33,683 nt of DNA from Methanobacteriaceae archaeon (GCA_900766745.1 CAAFWR010000098.1:1-33683); one strand, 5' to 3'; shown: positions 22,369 to 29,682, counted from the first letter of the stretch. Program-made: numbers and translations. Notes: generated by a model not told the origin, from the letters alone.

Positions 22369-23160
22369 ATGGATAAGAAAAACACAAGTAAAAAAGAAAA
22401 CAAGAAAGACAAGAAAAGTCTAATCATTATCATTTTACTGCTTTTAATCATCGGACTTATCTCGTATTTTGGTTTCTTTGCAAAATCCGATACGGATGAT
22501 ACTTTAGCCGTAGATCAGACGCAGTCTGAATACGTTAAGCCAGAAGATCCTGTCGACCGAAGTAAAAACGTATCATTACCTGGCTGGGGAAGTTTCACGA
22601 TTCCTGCCAATACAAAGAAAATCGACAAAGGATTTGAATTCCATAACCCAGATACGAACTTCTGGTATGAAGACAGTATCCTGTATAATGGCAAGGAATT
22701 AGAGAAACTGGTTGTTGACAGTGGCAATAAAGTGGAATTAAACCATTACTTGAAACTAGCTGGAATCAATTCTGAAGTGAAATCAGTGAAGTCTTATAAC
22801 AAGAAGCTGTTCAGTATTGATAAGAATGATGATGGAAACTATCAATTAGAAGCTGTTGGGTATACAGACAAGGATTCTAAAATCGTCGTAGAAACAAAAG
22901 CTGATAAAAAAGTTGAGCTGACTGTCAAATGTACAAGCAATCTGTATTACATGCAGTTCTCATTGTATTTGAAAGACGGCGATGAATTATTGTATCAGTC
23001 AGGTCTTGTAGCTCCTGGAAAATATATTCAGGAAATAGATATCAGCAAAGAGTTAAAAGCAGGAAGCTATGATGCATATGTAGTTTGTCAGCCATATCGT
23101 TCTGACAAGAAAACTAAAACAAATACTGGTGTTGTTAATATGACATTAAATGTCAAGTAG
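22369..23160 (+). CDS. Membrane-anchored extracellular protein, unknown
   Basis: A 263-residue protein with a Lys-rich N-terminus, one membrane helix (about 22-42, IIIILLLLIIGLISYFGFF) and an extracellular remainder of two probable beta-sandwich regions. The first (about 62-135) includes LPGWGSFTIPANTKKI and NPDTNFWYEDS; the second (about 150-263) includes YYMQFSLYLKDGDELLYQSG and APGKYIQEID. The second half resembles small beta-rich extracellular domains widely found beside Bacillota adhesin genes, though I cannot name the family. No Cys in the external part and no sorting signal. Its place between anchored adhesin genes suggests a role at the cell surface. A terminator follows. Confidence 0.65.
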   Translation: MDKKNTSKKENKKDKKSLIIIILLLLIIGLISYFGFFAKSDTDDTLAVDQTQSEYVKPEDPVDRSKNVSLPGWGSFTIPANTKKIDKGFEFHNPDTNFWYEDSILYNGKELEKLVVDSGNKVELNHYLKLAGINSEVKSVKSYNKKLFSIDKNDDGNYQLEAVGYTDKDSKIVVETKADKKVELTVKCTSNLYYMQFSLYLKDGDELLYQSGLVAPGKYIQEIDISKELKAGSYDAYVVCQPYRSDKKTKTNTGVVNMTLNVK

Positions 23161-23173
23161 TTAACAGGAAAAT

Positions 23174-23205
23174 AAGAAGGTGTGTAGAGCATCTTCTTTT
23201 TTTTT
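23174..23205 (+). terminator. Intrinsic terminator
   Basis: AAGAAGGTG (23174-23182) pairs with CATCTTCTT (23190-23198), one G-U, then a long T-run. Confidence 0.9.
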
Positions 23206-23238
23206 GCTTTTTCCAGAAAAACGTCTCGAAAATTTTGT

Positions 23239-23357
23239 GGTTAACTATATATTGTAAGCAAACAAAGAGGATAATTGCTTATTTCTATTAAACAGGATGT
23301 GTCATAGGCATCTTGGGGGATAGAAGATAATTCGAAAATATTTGGAAATTTAGGAGG
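23239..23357 (+). promoter_or_regulatory. GGTTAACT motif and long structured leader
   Basis: GGTTAACT (23239-23246) then ATATATTG, followed directly by a 7-bp hairpin TAAGCAA (23255-23261) with TTGCTTA (23275-23281), the same motif-then-hairpin order as at 400, 9410 and 30989. Further short stems (GATG with CATC, ATCTT with AAGAT) fill the rest. TAGGAGG lies just upstream of ATG 23368. The leader of about 115 nt may stabilise the message. Confidence 0.5.
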
Positions 23358-23367
23358 AAATATTACA

Positions 23368-23916
23368 ATGAAATTTCAAAAAATTTTAATGGCTGTAGCC
23401 TCAGCTGCTATGGCTTTCGGACCATTCGCAAGCACTTCAGTATTTGCAAAAACTGTAGACCCTGCTGCACCAGATAGTCAGTCAACAACTTTACATTATC
23501 AAGTTGGTTCTCATTACATTTGGGAAATCCATACTGATATTGACTTCGGTAAAGATAAAGGGGTTAATGCAACTGTTAATGGTGAAGTAAAAACAGGAGA
23601 ACAAAAAGTAAAAGTAACTGAAAACGTTATTGAAGAAGGTAAAAAACTTCACATCACAGCTGCTGGTAGCGGTGCAGATAAAGCATTCACTATTACTAAC
23701 GGACACAATACGGTGTTAGGTTACGCTGTTAAGTCAGGAGATAAAGCTGTTGCAGTTGGTGGAGATGTGTTAGATGTTAATGCTGGTACAAACACTGGCG
23801 AAACTGCTATGGATTTCAAATTAAGCACAACAACAGATACTGCTGAAAAAGCTGGTACATACACTGGTCAAATCACTTATTCATCAAGTGTTGTTAATCA
23901 AATTGATCAGGAATAA
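23368..23916 (+). CDS. Secreted beta-rich protein, unknown
   Basis: A 182-residue protein with a clear signal peptide (about 1-27, ending TSVFAKT). The mature part of about 155 residues looks like one beta-sandwich: YQVGSHYIWEIHTDIDFG at the front and ETAMDFKLSTTT with KAGTYTGQITYS at the end. The closing GTYTGQITY strand is typical of many secreted beta-sandwich domains in Bacillota, including WxL-like proteins, but I see no WxL motif and no anchor or sorting signal. It has no Cys. Its long leader, good ribosome site and strong terminator suggest high expression. It may be a released or non-covalently bound surface component; the family is not recognised. Confidence 0.65.
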   Translation: MKFQKILMAVASAAMAFGPFASTSVFAKTVDPAAPDSQSTTLHYQVGSHYIWEIHTDIDFGKDKGVNATVNGEVKTGEQKVKVTENVIEEGKKLHITAAGSGADKAFTITNGHNTVLGYAVKSGDKAVAVGGDVLDVNAGTNTGETAMDFKLSTTTDTAEKAGTYTGQITYSSSVVNQIDQE

Positions 23917-23961
23917 TCCAGACAAAATCTAAACAACTTCAAAACCTATGACAAAACATAA

Positions 23962-24005
23962 CGGGGAAGGGGAATTTCGTATAAATCCCCATCTCCGCTT
24001 TTTTT
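23962..24005 (+). terminator. Intrinsic terminator
   Basis: CGGGGAAGGGGAATTT (23962-23977) pairs with AAATCCCC and TCTCCG (23983-23997), with small mismatches, followed by T-run. It lies just before the ribosome site of the next gene, so some read-through may feed it. Confidence 0.8.
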
Positions 24006-24020
24006 ACGAAAGGAGATTAA

Positions 24021-24521
24021 TTGTCAATTATGAAAAAGATATTTGCAGTCATTATCAGTTCATTTCTAATCATTATGCCTATGCCTATTCTGGCTGAAGA
24101 TTCTCAGGTCACAACCTTGAAATATGTCGTATCAGCTAAAGTCAGATACGTAACAGACAACACAACAATAGACATAGCTGATGTGCAATGTGGAGATACG
24201 CTTAAAAAACCGGACAATCCTCAAAAAGATGGATATAAATTCATCGGATGGCAGGATGAGGAAACTGGAAAATTCTGGGATTTCAATGACGCTGTTGAAA
24301 GAAATATGACACTGATTGCAAGATTCGAAAAAATCTCTGATAAAGTTCCAGACAAAGAGGAGATTACCAGTCCTGAAGCAAAAAAAGATACAGAAACAGT
24401 CAAATCAGACATTAACACAGGTGTTCAGGTTAACAATGCCATGTTTATTGGAGGAATTTGTATAGCTTTAGCTGGAATCGGATTTGCTACGTATAAACTT
24501 CTGAAAAAGAGAAAAGATTAA
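24021..24521 (+). CDS. Small surface protein with one InlB B-repeat domain
   Basis: A 166-residue exported protein. The TTG at 24021 lies five bases after AAAGGAG; the in-frame ATG at 24030 is 14 bases away, so TTG is preferred, though ATG is possible. Signal peptide about 1-25 (ending MPILAEDS). Residues about 55-103 form an InlB B-repeat/Flg_new domain: GDTLKKPDNPQKDGYKFIGW and MTLIARFE are its hallmarks. An acidic linker, an NTG tripeptide before a membrane helix (about 140-160) and KKRKD at the end look like a wall-anchor signal with a degenerate sorting motif. B-repeats are stalk modules in adhesins. There is no detectable promoter of its own, so it may depend on read-through from the gene upstream. 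Confidence 0.75.
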   Translation: MSIMKKIFAVIISSFLIIMPMPILAEDSQVTTLKYVVSAKVRYVTDNTTIDIADVQCGDTLKKPDNPQKDGYKFIGWQDEETGKFWDFNDAVERNMTLIARFEKISDKVPDKEEITSPEAKKDTETVKSDINTGVQVNNAMFIGGICIALAGIGFATYKLLKKRKD

Positions 24522-24538
24522 TCTCCAGAAATGTTTGG

Positions 24539-24573
24539 AAGTGCTTTGATTTTTGTCGAGGCACTTTTTTTTT
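24539..24573 (+). terminator. Intrinsic terminator
   Basis: AAGTGCTTTGA (24539-24549) pairs with TCGAGGCACTT (24556-24566), with two G-U pairs, followed by a T-run. Confidence 0.85.
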
Positions 24574-24607
24574 GGTTCAATGTTATGTGTAACAGTTCAT
24601 ACACATA
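24574..24607 (+). promoter_or_regulatory. GGTTCAAT motif and hairpin before the TQ adhesin gene
   Basis: GGTTCAAT (24574-24581) is followed by a perfect 7-bp hairpin TATGTGT (24584-24590) with ACACATA (24601-24607). This is another motif-then-hairpin leader. AAGGAGG lies just before ATG 24661. Confidence 0.5.
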
Positions 24608-24660
24608 CAATTCCCAGAAATTGATAAAAAGAACTGTAAAAAGAGATAAGGAGGAACTAT

Positions 24661-27600
24661 ATGTTAGATGTAAAAAAACATATGAAGAAAATTCTTGCCA
24701 TTAGTGCAGCATCTCTAGTTGGTGTTATGACTGTGGTATCCAGCGTTCTGCCATATGATTCTGCATACGCCGAAGGAACAGGCAACACGTCCGTTCTGAA
24801 AGTGGCTGTAGAAGGTGACGGAAGTGTTTCTGTTAACACTGGTTCCAGAGAATATATGGCAACTGAAAAGAAAGCTTTTGAAAAAGCTTTTGAGCAAGGT
24901 ACAAAAGTTACTATTGCAGCCAGTGATGGCAAAGAGATTGAATCTGTTTCTGAAAATGGAAAAAAGACAACTGCGTACGACATCTGGGATAATCGCAGAT
25001 TCGATTTTACAACAAAGAATACAGATACAACATTGAATATTGTGTTAAAAGATAAGGATGACGGTGTAGCGTCAAAAAGCGATATGGGGGTTGATTCTGA
25101 AGGTACTGACAGTATGTATGATATCAACGCAGCTGAAGGCAAACAGGTTGATGAAAACAGTGCGAATCAAGTAGCTCAGAAATATCAAATTTCTAAAGAA
25201 GATGAAGCTATGCTAGATGAGTATAAAAACGGCAATTATGACAAAGATGGTTATAAAGAAGCACGTTTGGCTAGAGCAAAAGAGCTTAATCTTGAAGATT
25301 ATGTAAATGAAGATGGATTCTTGACTTATAAATATTTTACAAGTGATAAATTCTGTAATACAAATTCACAAATCAACATTCTGATTAAATGGAATTCAGA
25401 CGGAAATTACACAATCACGGCAAAAGAAAAGAAAACCGCAAAAAGAGCAAAAGCCAGAGTCGCATCTGCACAAAATCTTGGTGGTGGTAACTGGATTGTA
25501 AAAAAGGTTACGTTATTCAATTATCATACATCAGTAGGGAATATTAACAATGGTTATTTTGTTGTAAGAAACGATGCTACTGGTCAAGAACTATCAGGAT
25601 TATGTGGCGATGGATGGGCTGCGGCTCCTAGAGTTGGACAAACATTGGGTGCTCCTATGACGGCTGAAGAAGCAGTAGCAGAGCACAAAATTGCTAAGCA
25701 AAAACATCCAAATGAGATTTGGGGAGACGGAAACGCAGCATGGTTAAGAAAAGCAATTTATTATGGATACAATGGACCAGGATATTCTCAATGGAAACAA
25801 ATACTAATTTCTACCCATAATATCGCCAACCACCCCGAATGGGCAAATGATAATTATTTAGGTATTATTAGTAGTGCTATCGTTTCAGACGCATTAGGTA
25901 ATTATACTTCAAACCCAGAAATGATTTATGCAGCAGGAGACTTTATAAATTATTCACAAGGGCGCTCAGCAACATGGCATTCTATGATGAATCTTCCTGA
26001 CCCTCCAAAAGATTTTGAAGTATATGTATTGCCAAATACTGAAATAGCTTCAGCATCAGAAGGACACTATTATGGAGATCATACTCGTCAGCCAGCCGTT
26101 GTTTATAACACAAAAAAGCCTCAGCCATATGGACAAATTACGATTTCCAAAACTTACGATACAAAGAAAGACCCTGTAACCGAAACAACGTATACAGAAT
26201 CTGTAATCAAAGATGAATATAGTGGATATGTTCCAAAGCCATCTGAGGAAGAACTAGCTAAAGCCGATTCTGAAGCATCTGCACAAACGGCAGATACTGC
26301 AAAAACTAAGGATAGTAAAACAGACGCAAATTCAAAACTGCCAGAAAAGTATTACGAAATCTTTAAAACAGAAGAAGGCGAATACTTCGTTAAGATGACA
26401 GATAGAACGATTCGTAAAACGACTGTTCTTCCTGCTACAGAATTCTTTGATGTAAAAACAAGTACTCAGAAATCAACTGGTAAAGTTAAATTTAAAATTA
26501 CGGCAGGAACTGATATTTATAACGCTGATGGCGATTTATATGCTCAAAATGGAAACCCATTGCAAATAAAAAGCAACAAAACTGGAATTTACGAATTGTC
26601 TGAAGATGGAACACTTTCTTTTAAATTTATGATTAACAAAAACGGTCAAACAATTATTAATCTTCAAGAAGTGTCGGCTCAAGATAACTATGCTGTAGAT
26701 GGAAAAGTTCAAAGTTTTGTATTTGAAACAAAAGATGGAACTTATGAAGATGGAGCTGTATTTACCCCTGTAGCAGAAAAATCAAGTACAGGAAAATTTG
26801 ATAACAACATCATTACAATTGGAACAAAAGCAAGCAATGCTGAAATCTTAGATGGTAAAACAGTCCTAGATTCTGACTTGATTCGTCTTAAAGATACTGT
26901 ATCTTATAAAGGATTGACTCCTGGAAAGAAATATAAGATGACAGGTCTTCTTATGGATAAGGAAACAAAGAAGAATATTCTTTCAAGAGGAAATCCTGTA
27001 ACAGCTGAAGTTGAATTTACTCCAGATTCAGCTGATGGTACAGTCGATGTCGTATTTGAGTTTGATGCAACAGGTCTTGGCGGACATGATGTAGTAGCTT
27101 ACGAACATCTTCGTAACCTTGAAACAAATACAATCATTGCTTCTCACGAAGATATCGAAGATGAAGATCAGACGGTACACGTAAACGAAGTCAAGATTGG
27201 TACAATGGCAACTGTAAACGGAAGCCACGAAGTCGACGTTCCAAAAGATGGAATGATTACTCTAAAAGATAAGGTAAGCTTTGAAGGATTGATTCCTAAC
27301 TATGAATACACTATCAAAGGTGTACTGATGGATAAAGCAACTGGCGAACTTGTAAAAGACAACGGTAAAGAAGTAACAGCCGAAAAGACTTTTACACCAG
27401 GTGCAGAAAAAGGATGGACAGTCATGGAATTCAAGTTTAATGCTAAATCTTTGAAAGGTCATGATGTCGTAGTCTTTGAAACAGTTTCTCACGAGCTTGG
27501 AAAAGTCACTGAAGAAAAAGATGACGAAGACAAAGATAAGCCAGAAGCAGAAGAACCTAAACAGGATGAAACTGACAAGGAAGAAACTCCTTCTGAAGAA

Positions 27601-27795
27601 GCTAAAGTCGCTATTGTTGCAGAGCACAAAAATCTTGAGGATAAAGGTCAGACAGTGCATTTCAATCCTGATAAACCAGAAACAGGTTTAAAAGGTAAAA
27701 CAAATCAGGCTATGCCTTATATTCTTGGAGCAGGTGCTGCTGTAATTCTAATCGGAATTGCAATTATTGTTCGCAAAAAGAAACAGTCTAAATAG
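24661..27795 (+). CDS. Cell-wall-anchored adhesin with thioester-like domain and TQ ester repeats
   Basis: A 1044-residue protein. Signal peptide about 1-38 (ending SAYAEG). A leader region follows to about 270. Residues about 280-440 resemble the N-terminal thioester domain of VaFE/TQ adhesins: GLCGDGW holds the reactive-type Cys, KAIYYGYNGPGY and NDNYLGIISSAIVSDAL follow. In family members the second segment carries the Gln of the Cys-Gln bond or a TH pair; I do not see that Gln, so the bond is doubtful. About 590-720 is a SpaA-like domain. Two TQ repeats (about 718-845 and 848-1000) each end with the expected DQTVH or GQTVH. An acidic insert lies in the second. It ends with PETG, a helix and KKKQSK, a sortase signal. 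Likely host or matrix adhesion. Confidence 0.82.
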   Translation: MLDVKKHMKKILAISAASLVGVMTVVSSVLPYDSAYAEGTGNTSVLKVAVEGDGSVSVNTGSREYMATEKKAFEKAFEQGTKVTIAASDGKEIESVSENGKKTTAYDIWDNRRFDFTTKNTDTTLNIVLKDKDDGVASKSDMGVDSEGTDSMYDINAAEGKQVDENSANQVAQKYQISKEDEAMLDEYKNGNYDKDGYKEARLARAKELNLEDYVNEDGFLTYKYFTSDKFCNTNSQINILIKWNSDGNYTITAKEKKTAKRAKARVASAQNLGGGNWIVKKVTLFNYHTSVGNINNGYFVVRNDATGQELSGLCGDGWAAAPRVGQTLGAPMTAEEAVAEHKIAKQKHPNEIWGDGNAAWLRKAIYYGYNGPGYSQWKQILISTHNIANHPEWANDNYLGIISSAIVSDALGNYTSNPEMIYAAGDFINYSQGRSATWHSMMNLPDPPKDFEVYVLPNTEIASASEGHYYGDHTRQPAVVYNTKKPQPYGQITISKTYDTKKDPVTETTYTESVIKDEYSGYVPKPSEEELAKADSEASAQTADTAKTKDSKTDANSKLPEKYYEIFKTEEGEYFVKMTDRTIRKTTVLPATEFFDVKTSTQKSTGKVKFKITAGTDIYNADGDLYAQNGNPLQIKSNKTGIYELSEDGTLSFKFMINKNGQTIINLQEVSAQDNYAVDGKVQSFVFETKDGTYEDGAVFTPVAEKSSTGKFDNNIITIGTKASNAEILDGKTVLDSDLIRLKDTVSYKGLTPGKKYKMTGLLMDKETKKNILSRGNPVTAEVEFTPDSADGTVDVVFEFDATGLGGHDVVAYEHLRNLETNTIIASHEDIEDEDQTVHVNEVKIGTMATVNGSHEVDVPKDGMITLKDKVSFEGLIPNYEYTIKGVLMDKATGELVKDNGKEVTAEKTFTPGAEKGWTVMEFKFNAKSLKGHDVVVFETVSHELGKVTEEKDDEDKDKPEAEEPKQDETDKEETPSEEAKVAIVAEHKNLEDKGQTVHFNPDKPETGLKGKTNQAMPYILGAGAAVILIGIAIIVRKKKQSK

Positions 27796-27802
27796 TTTTT
27801 AG

Positions 27803-27831
27803 AAAAGGATGATTCGATTCATCCTTTTTTT
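27803..27831 (+). terminator. Intrinsic terminator
   Basis: AAAAGGATGA (27803-27812) pairs perfectly with TCATCCTTTT (27819-27828), loop TTCGAT. Confidence 0.92.
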
Positions 27832-27929
27832 GCCTCCAAACGAAAAATAGTTCAATTTCATATTTACCATAAAAGCGATATATGATAGAATGTATACGTA
27901 AGAAACAATCGTGGAAAGAAGGAAGCTAT

Positions 27930-28124
27930 ATGTTGAATGTGGAAAAATTTGCAAATGATATGGCATGTCTCGTATCTGGACACACCGAATCTATTTCAGA
28001 TGAATTCGCAGCAATCATTTGTCATTATCAGGACAAATCAGTTCTGCCTGAAATCAAATGTTCGTTTAAAGAATTCATGAACAAAGAATATGTTCCAATG
28101 GTGCATACAACTGCTCGAGGCTGA
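27930..28124 (+). CDS. Small unknown protein, first gene of the SecG operon
   Basis: A 64-residue soluble protein (MLNVEKFANDMACL to HTTARG). ATG 27930 is chosen because GAAGGAAG lies six bases before it; an upstream in-frame ATG at 27882 lacks a ribosome site and lies in the likely promoter (TATGATAGAAT at 27881). It has no membrane segment and has two Cys, in CLVSGH and IICHYQ. No family recognised. Its stop (28122-28124) is one base before the start of the next gene, so the two are translationally coupled. This opens a tight run of four genes ending with the thioredoxin. Confidence 0.55.
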   Translation: MLNVEKFANDMACLVSGHTESISDEFAAIICHYQDKSVLPEIKCSFKEFMNKEYVPMVHTTARG

Positions 28125-28125
28125 T

Positions 28126-28461
28126 ATGCTGCTAAAAGATGTACGCCGAGGCATGACAGCATTCCTGAAAAACTCCTGTCATCACCCCTATGAAATCTAT
28201 GATTCGCAGGGAGAACTTGGAGTAAGATTCAAACCTGACATGCCTTGTGATATCATCATGGAATGTTCTGACTATATTGTGGTTGTTGTTTCAGATCAGA
28301 TTCTTATCTTTTATCTGGATAACAAGCATATCGTAGATGCTGTAAGATACGATGCAACTCCTGCAAATATTGCAGGGGTTCTTCATATCATAAACAAAGA
28401 AACGGACATCTTTGAAGATGATTCGTTTTGTGAAGATTATGTTCGCAAGGGAGGTTGTTAA
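28126..28461 (+). CDS. Small unknown protein, coupled to the SecG-like gene
   Basis: A 111-residue protein starting MLLKDVRRGMTAFLK. ATG 28126 follows GAGG (28117-28120) and sits one base after the previous stop. The middle is strongly beta and hydrophobic (CSDYIVVVVSDQILIFYLD) but not a clear membrane helix, and a short acidic tail with Cys ends in RKGGC. It carries four Cys. The predicted character is a small cytoplasmic or peripheral alpha/beta protein. It lies three bases upstream of the SecG-like GTG start, so the products are probably made together. No family recognised. Confidence 0.55.
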   Translation: MLLKDVRRGMTAFLKNSCHHPYEIYDSQGELGVRFKPDMPCDIIMECSDYIVVVVSDQILIFYLDNKHIVDAVRYDATPANIAGVLHIINKETDIFEDDSFCEDYVRKGGC

Positions 28462-28463
28462 CT

Positions 28464-28694
28464 GTGAAAGAAACTTTGAACTTAGGATTGATTATTGTAG
28501 CAGGGGTGTTGATACTGATTGTACTGATTCAGCCAGGAAAGTCAGATGGATTATCTTCCGCTTTTACAGGAAGTGGGGATTTGAACCTGTTTGCCGTTCA
28601 CAAAGAAAGAGGTGCTGAAAAGGTTTTGACCCGATGTACAGTAGTTCTTGTTGCAGTGTTCTTTGTGCTTGCAGGAGTATTGCAGATTGTCTAG
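28464..28694 (+). CDS. secG: SecG-like protein translocase subunit
   Basis: A 76-residue protein with the two-helix SecG layout: helix 1 about 5-24 (LGLIIVAGVLILIVLIQPGK), the conserved loop LSSAFTGSGDLNLFAVHKERGAEK (split here as DGLSSAFTGSGDLNLF and GAEKVLTR), and helix 2 about 55-75 (VVLVAVFFVLAGVLQI). SecG assists SecA-driven export through SecYE. Translation starts at GTG 28464 after AGGGAGG (28448-28454). Finding SecG on a plasmid without SecY or SecE is unusual; it presumably joins or replaces the host subunit. The neighbouring giant adhesins would be obvious cargo. The last codons overlap the start of the thioredoxin gene. Confidence 0.85.
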   Translation: MKETLNLGLIIVAGVLILIVLIQPGKSDGLSSAFTGSGDLNLFAVHKERGAEKVLTRCTVVLVAVFFVLAGVLQIV

Positions 28695-29256
28695 AAGACT
28701 ATTTGTAAAGCTTTGTCTGGTACTTGTATTAGTTATTGCCAATGGAATACTTTTATTTAAAGTACCAGACGCTACATATCGAACGGTTGCTGAAAGAATT
28801 TCAAATACATGGAATTCTCCATCAAGAGACTTTACAGAAATTTCAATGAACGAGGCTTTGAAGATGATGAAAGATTCAGATGAAGATGTTCTGCTGTTTT
28901 TTGGATTTGATGACTGTCCACACTGTAAGATAGCTCATCCATTGCTTTTAGCTGTTGCAAATGAACAGAACACGAACTACAAAGTACGCTTCATCAGAAC
29001 AAGAGACATTCTTGGAAAGCTGACGTATACAGAAAAGCAAAGAAAAGAATTGACTCGATATATTCCTAAATATATGTCAAGAAATGAAGATATGGACAAT
29101 AAGCTTTGGCTTTATGTTCCGACCATGATTCGTTTAAAAGACGGAAAAGTAGTTGATGGACATGCAGGGCTTTTAGGTGAAAATGAGTCTATGGACACAA
29201 TGACAAAAACGCAGGAAAAGGAATTAATGAAAATTTATTGTCGCCTGTTAAAGTGA
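28687..29256 (+). CDS. Membrane-tethered thioredoxin-like protein (CPHC)
   Basis: A 189-residue protein. I place the start at TTG 28687, with AGGAG at 28673-28677, overlapping the SecG stop by 8 bp; ATG starts further upstream lie inside the SecG helix and lack a site. One N-terminal helix (about 5-24, VKLCLVLVLVIANGILLF) anchors it, followed by a thioredoxin fold: LLFFGFDDCPHC with C77 and C80, and the cis-Pro segment YVPTMIRLKDG near 140. CPHC is the DsbA-type active site, usually oxidising. It resembles bacteriocin-accessory thioredoxins as well. In this setting it may form disulfides in the Cys-bearing adhesins outside the membrane. The redox partner is not in the window. Confidence 0.8.
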   Translation: MSRRLFVKLCLVLVLVIANGILLFKVPDATYRTVAERISNTWNSPSRDFTEISMNEALKMMKDSDEDVLLFFGFDDCPHCKIAHPLLLAVANEQNTNYKVRFIRTRDILGKLTYTEKQRKELTRYIPKYMSRNEDMDNKLWLYVPTMIRLKDGKVVDGHAGLLGENESMDTMTKTQEKELMKIYCRLLK

Positions 29257-29268
29257 CGGGAAACGCAT

Positions 29269-29297
29269 TTGAAATTTAAAGAGTGCTATACTATAAT
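29269..29297 (+). promoter_or_regulatory. Strong sigma-A promoter for the noncoding RNA
   Basis: TTGAAA (29269-29274) and TATAAT (29292-29297) with an ideal 17-bp spacer, the best sigma-A promoter in the window. Transcription should start near 29304. It lies just after the thioredoxin stop. Confidence 0.8.
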
Positions 29298-29370
29298 GTA
29301 AGTGTAAAGAGATAAAGATTCTCTTTGCAAGCAGCATCATGTTGACGAGGAGGTATAGCACTCCTCTATA

Positions 29371-29466
29371 TGGGAATGTTACGGTATAACCAGCGACATA
29401 ATATAAAAACATGATAAACTCCAATTTGGTCCTTAAGCTGACAAGGTTCAACTCCCTGTGTTCCCA
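29371..29466 (+). other. tRNA-like / tmRNA-like domain inside the noncoding RNA
   Basis: The acceptor-like stem is GGGAATG (29372-29378) with TGTTCCC (29459-29465), seven pairs with two G-U, plus T29371-A29466. TTACGG follows, as in the 5' end of Bacillota tmRNAs, with no normal D-stem. CAGC (29391-29394) pairs with GCTG (29437-29440), the position of tmRNA helix 2. The T-arm is CAAGG-TTCAACT-CCCTG (29442-29458), with one mismatch. ACA rather than CCA follows the discriminator A. About 42 nt, with no credible tag frame, sit where the mRNA-like domain would be. Confidence 0.5.
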
Positions 29467-29631
29467 ACAATAAATAAGCTAACGCTATATTTATTTTTAT
29501 TCTATTTTTAGGTACGAAGGTTCTTTCCATAGCCTTCGTACCCCTCCTCCTTCTAAACGCCATTCGTAGTTTAAACTGGTGCAACTCCAGTAGATGGCAC
29601 AGTCATTTCTTTCTTTTTAAACCTACTAAGC

Positions 29632-29657
29632 AAAAGCACCTCGTTCGGGGTGCTTTT
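29632..29657 (+). terminator. Terminator-like hairpin of the noncoding RNA
   Basis: AAAAGCACC (29632-29640) pairs perfectly with GGTGCTTTT (29649-29657), with CG pairs in the loop. The T-tract is only the 3' arm, so termination may be partial and could let transcripts continue into the 29683 gene. Confidence 0.75.
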
Positions 29658-29682
29658 GTATGTAACAAAGGAGATATATTTT

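Larger units (their letters stand above)
29304..29660 (+). ncRNA. Structured noncoding RNA with tmRNA-like segment, undescribed
   Basis: Between the promoter at 29269-29297 and the terminator hairpin at 29632-29657 there is no plausible gene, but there is dense structure: AAAGAGA/TCTCTTT (29307-29327), GAGGAG/CTCCTC (29346-29365), a cloverleaf-like unit (29371-29466), AATAAATA with TATTTATT plus AGC/GCT (29469-29495), GGTACGAAGG/CCTTCGTACC (29511-29542) and GCCAT/ATGGC enclosing ACTGG/CCAGT (29560-29598). A C/T-rich stretch (29541-29553) resembles an anti-Shine-Dalgarno. The length of about 355 nt matches tmRNA, but the tRNA-like halves sit only about 50 nt apart. Short antisense reading frames here are what tRNA-like T-arms produce by chance. 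Confidence 0.65.

Noticed and set aside
27262..27660. 132-codon minus-strand open frame, Phe-rich
   Set aside because: It is antisense to the Glu/Lys-rich TQ domain of the adhesin; the Phe richness reflects that codon bias.
29371..29466. Ordinary tRNA gene
   Set aside because: No D-stem or GG D-loop, no clear 5-bp anticodon stem with 7-nt loop, and an oversized central region; a tmRNA-like domain fits better.
29248..29584. Minus-strand frames over the noncoding RNA (one containing GVEP)
   Set aside because: GVEP is what the complement of a T-arm GGTTCAACTCC translates to; both frames overlap a strong plus-strand promoter and hairpins.
29371..29660. Complete tmRNA
   Set aside because: The 5' and 3' tRNA-like halves are about 50 nt apart, leaving no room for a tag frame and pseudoknots, and there is no matching acceptor strand further downstream.
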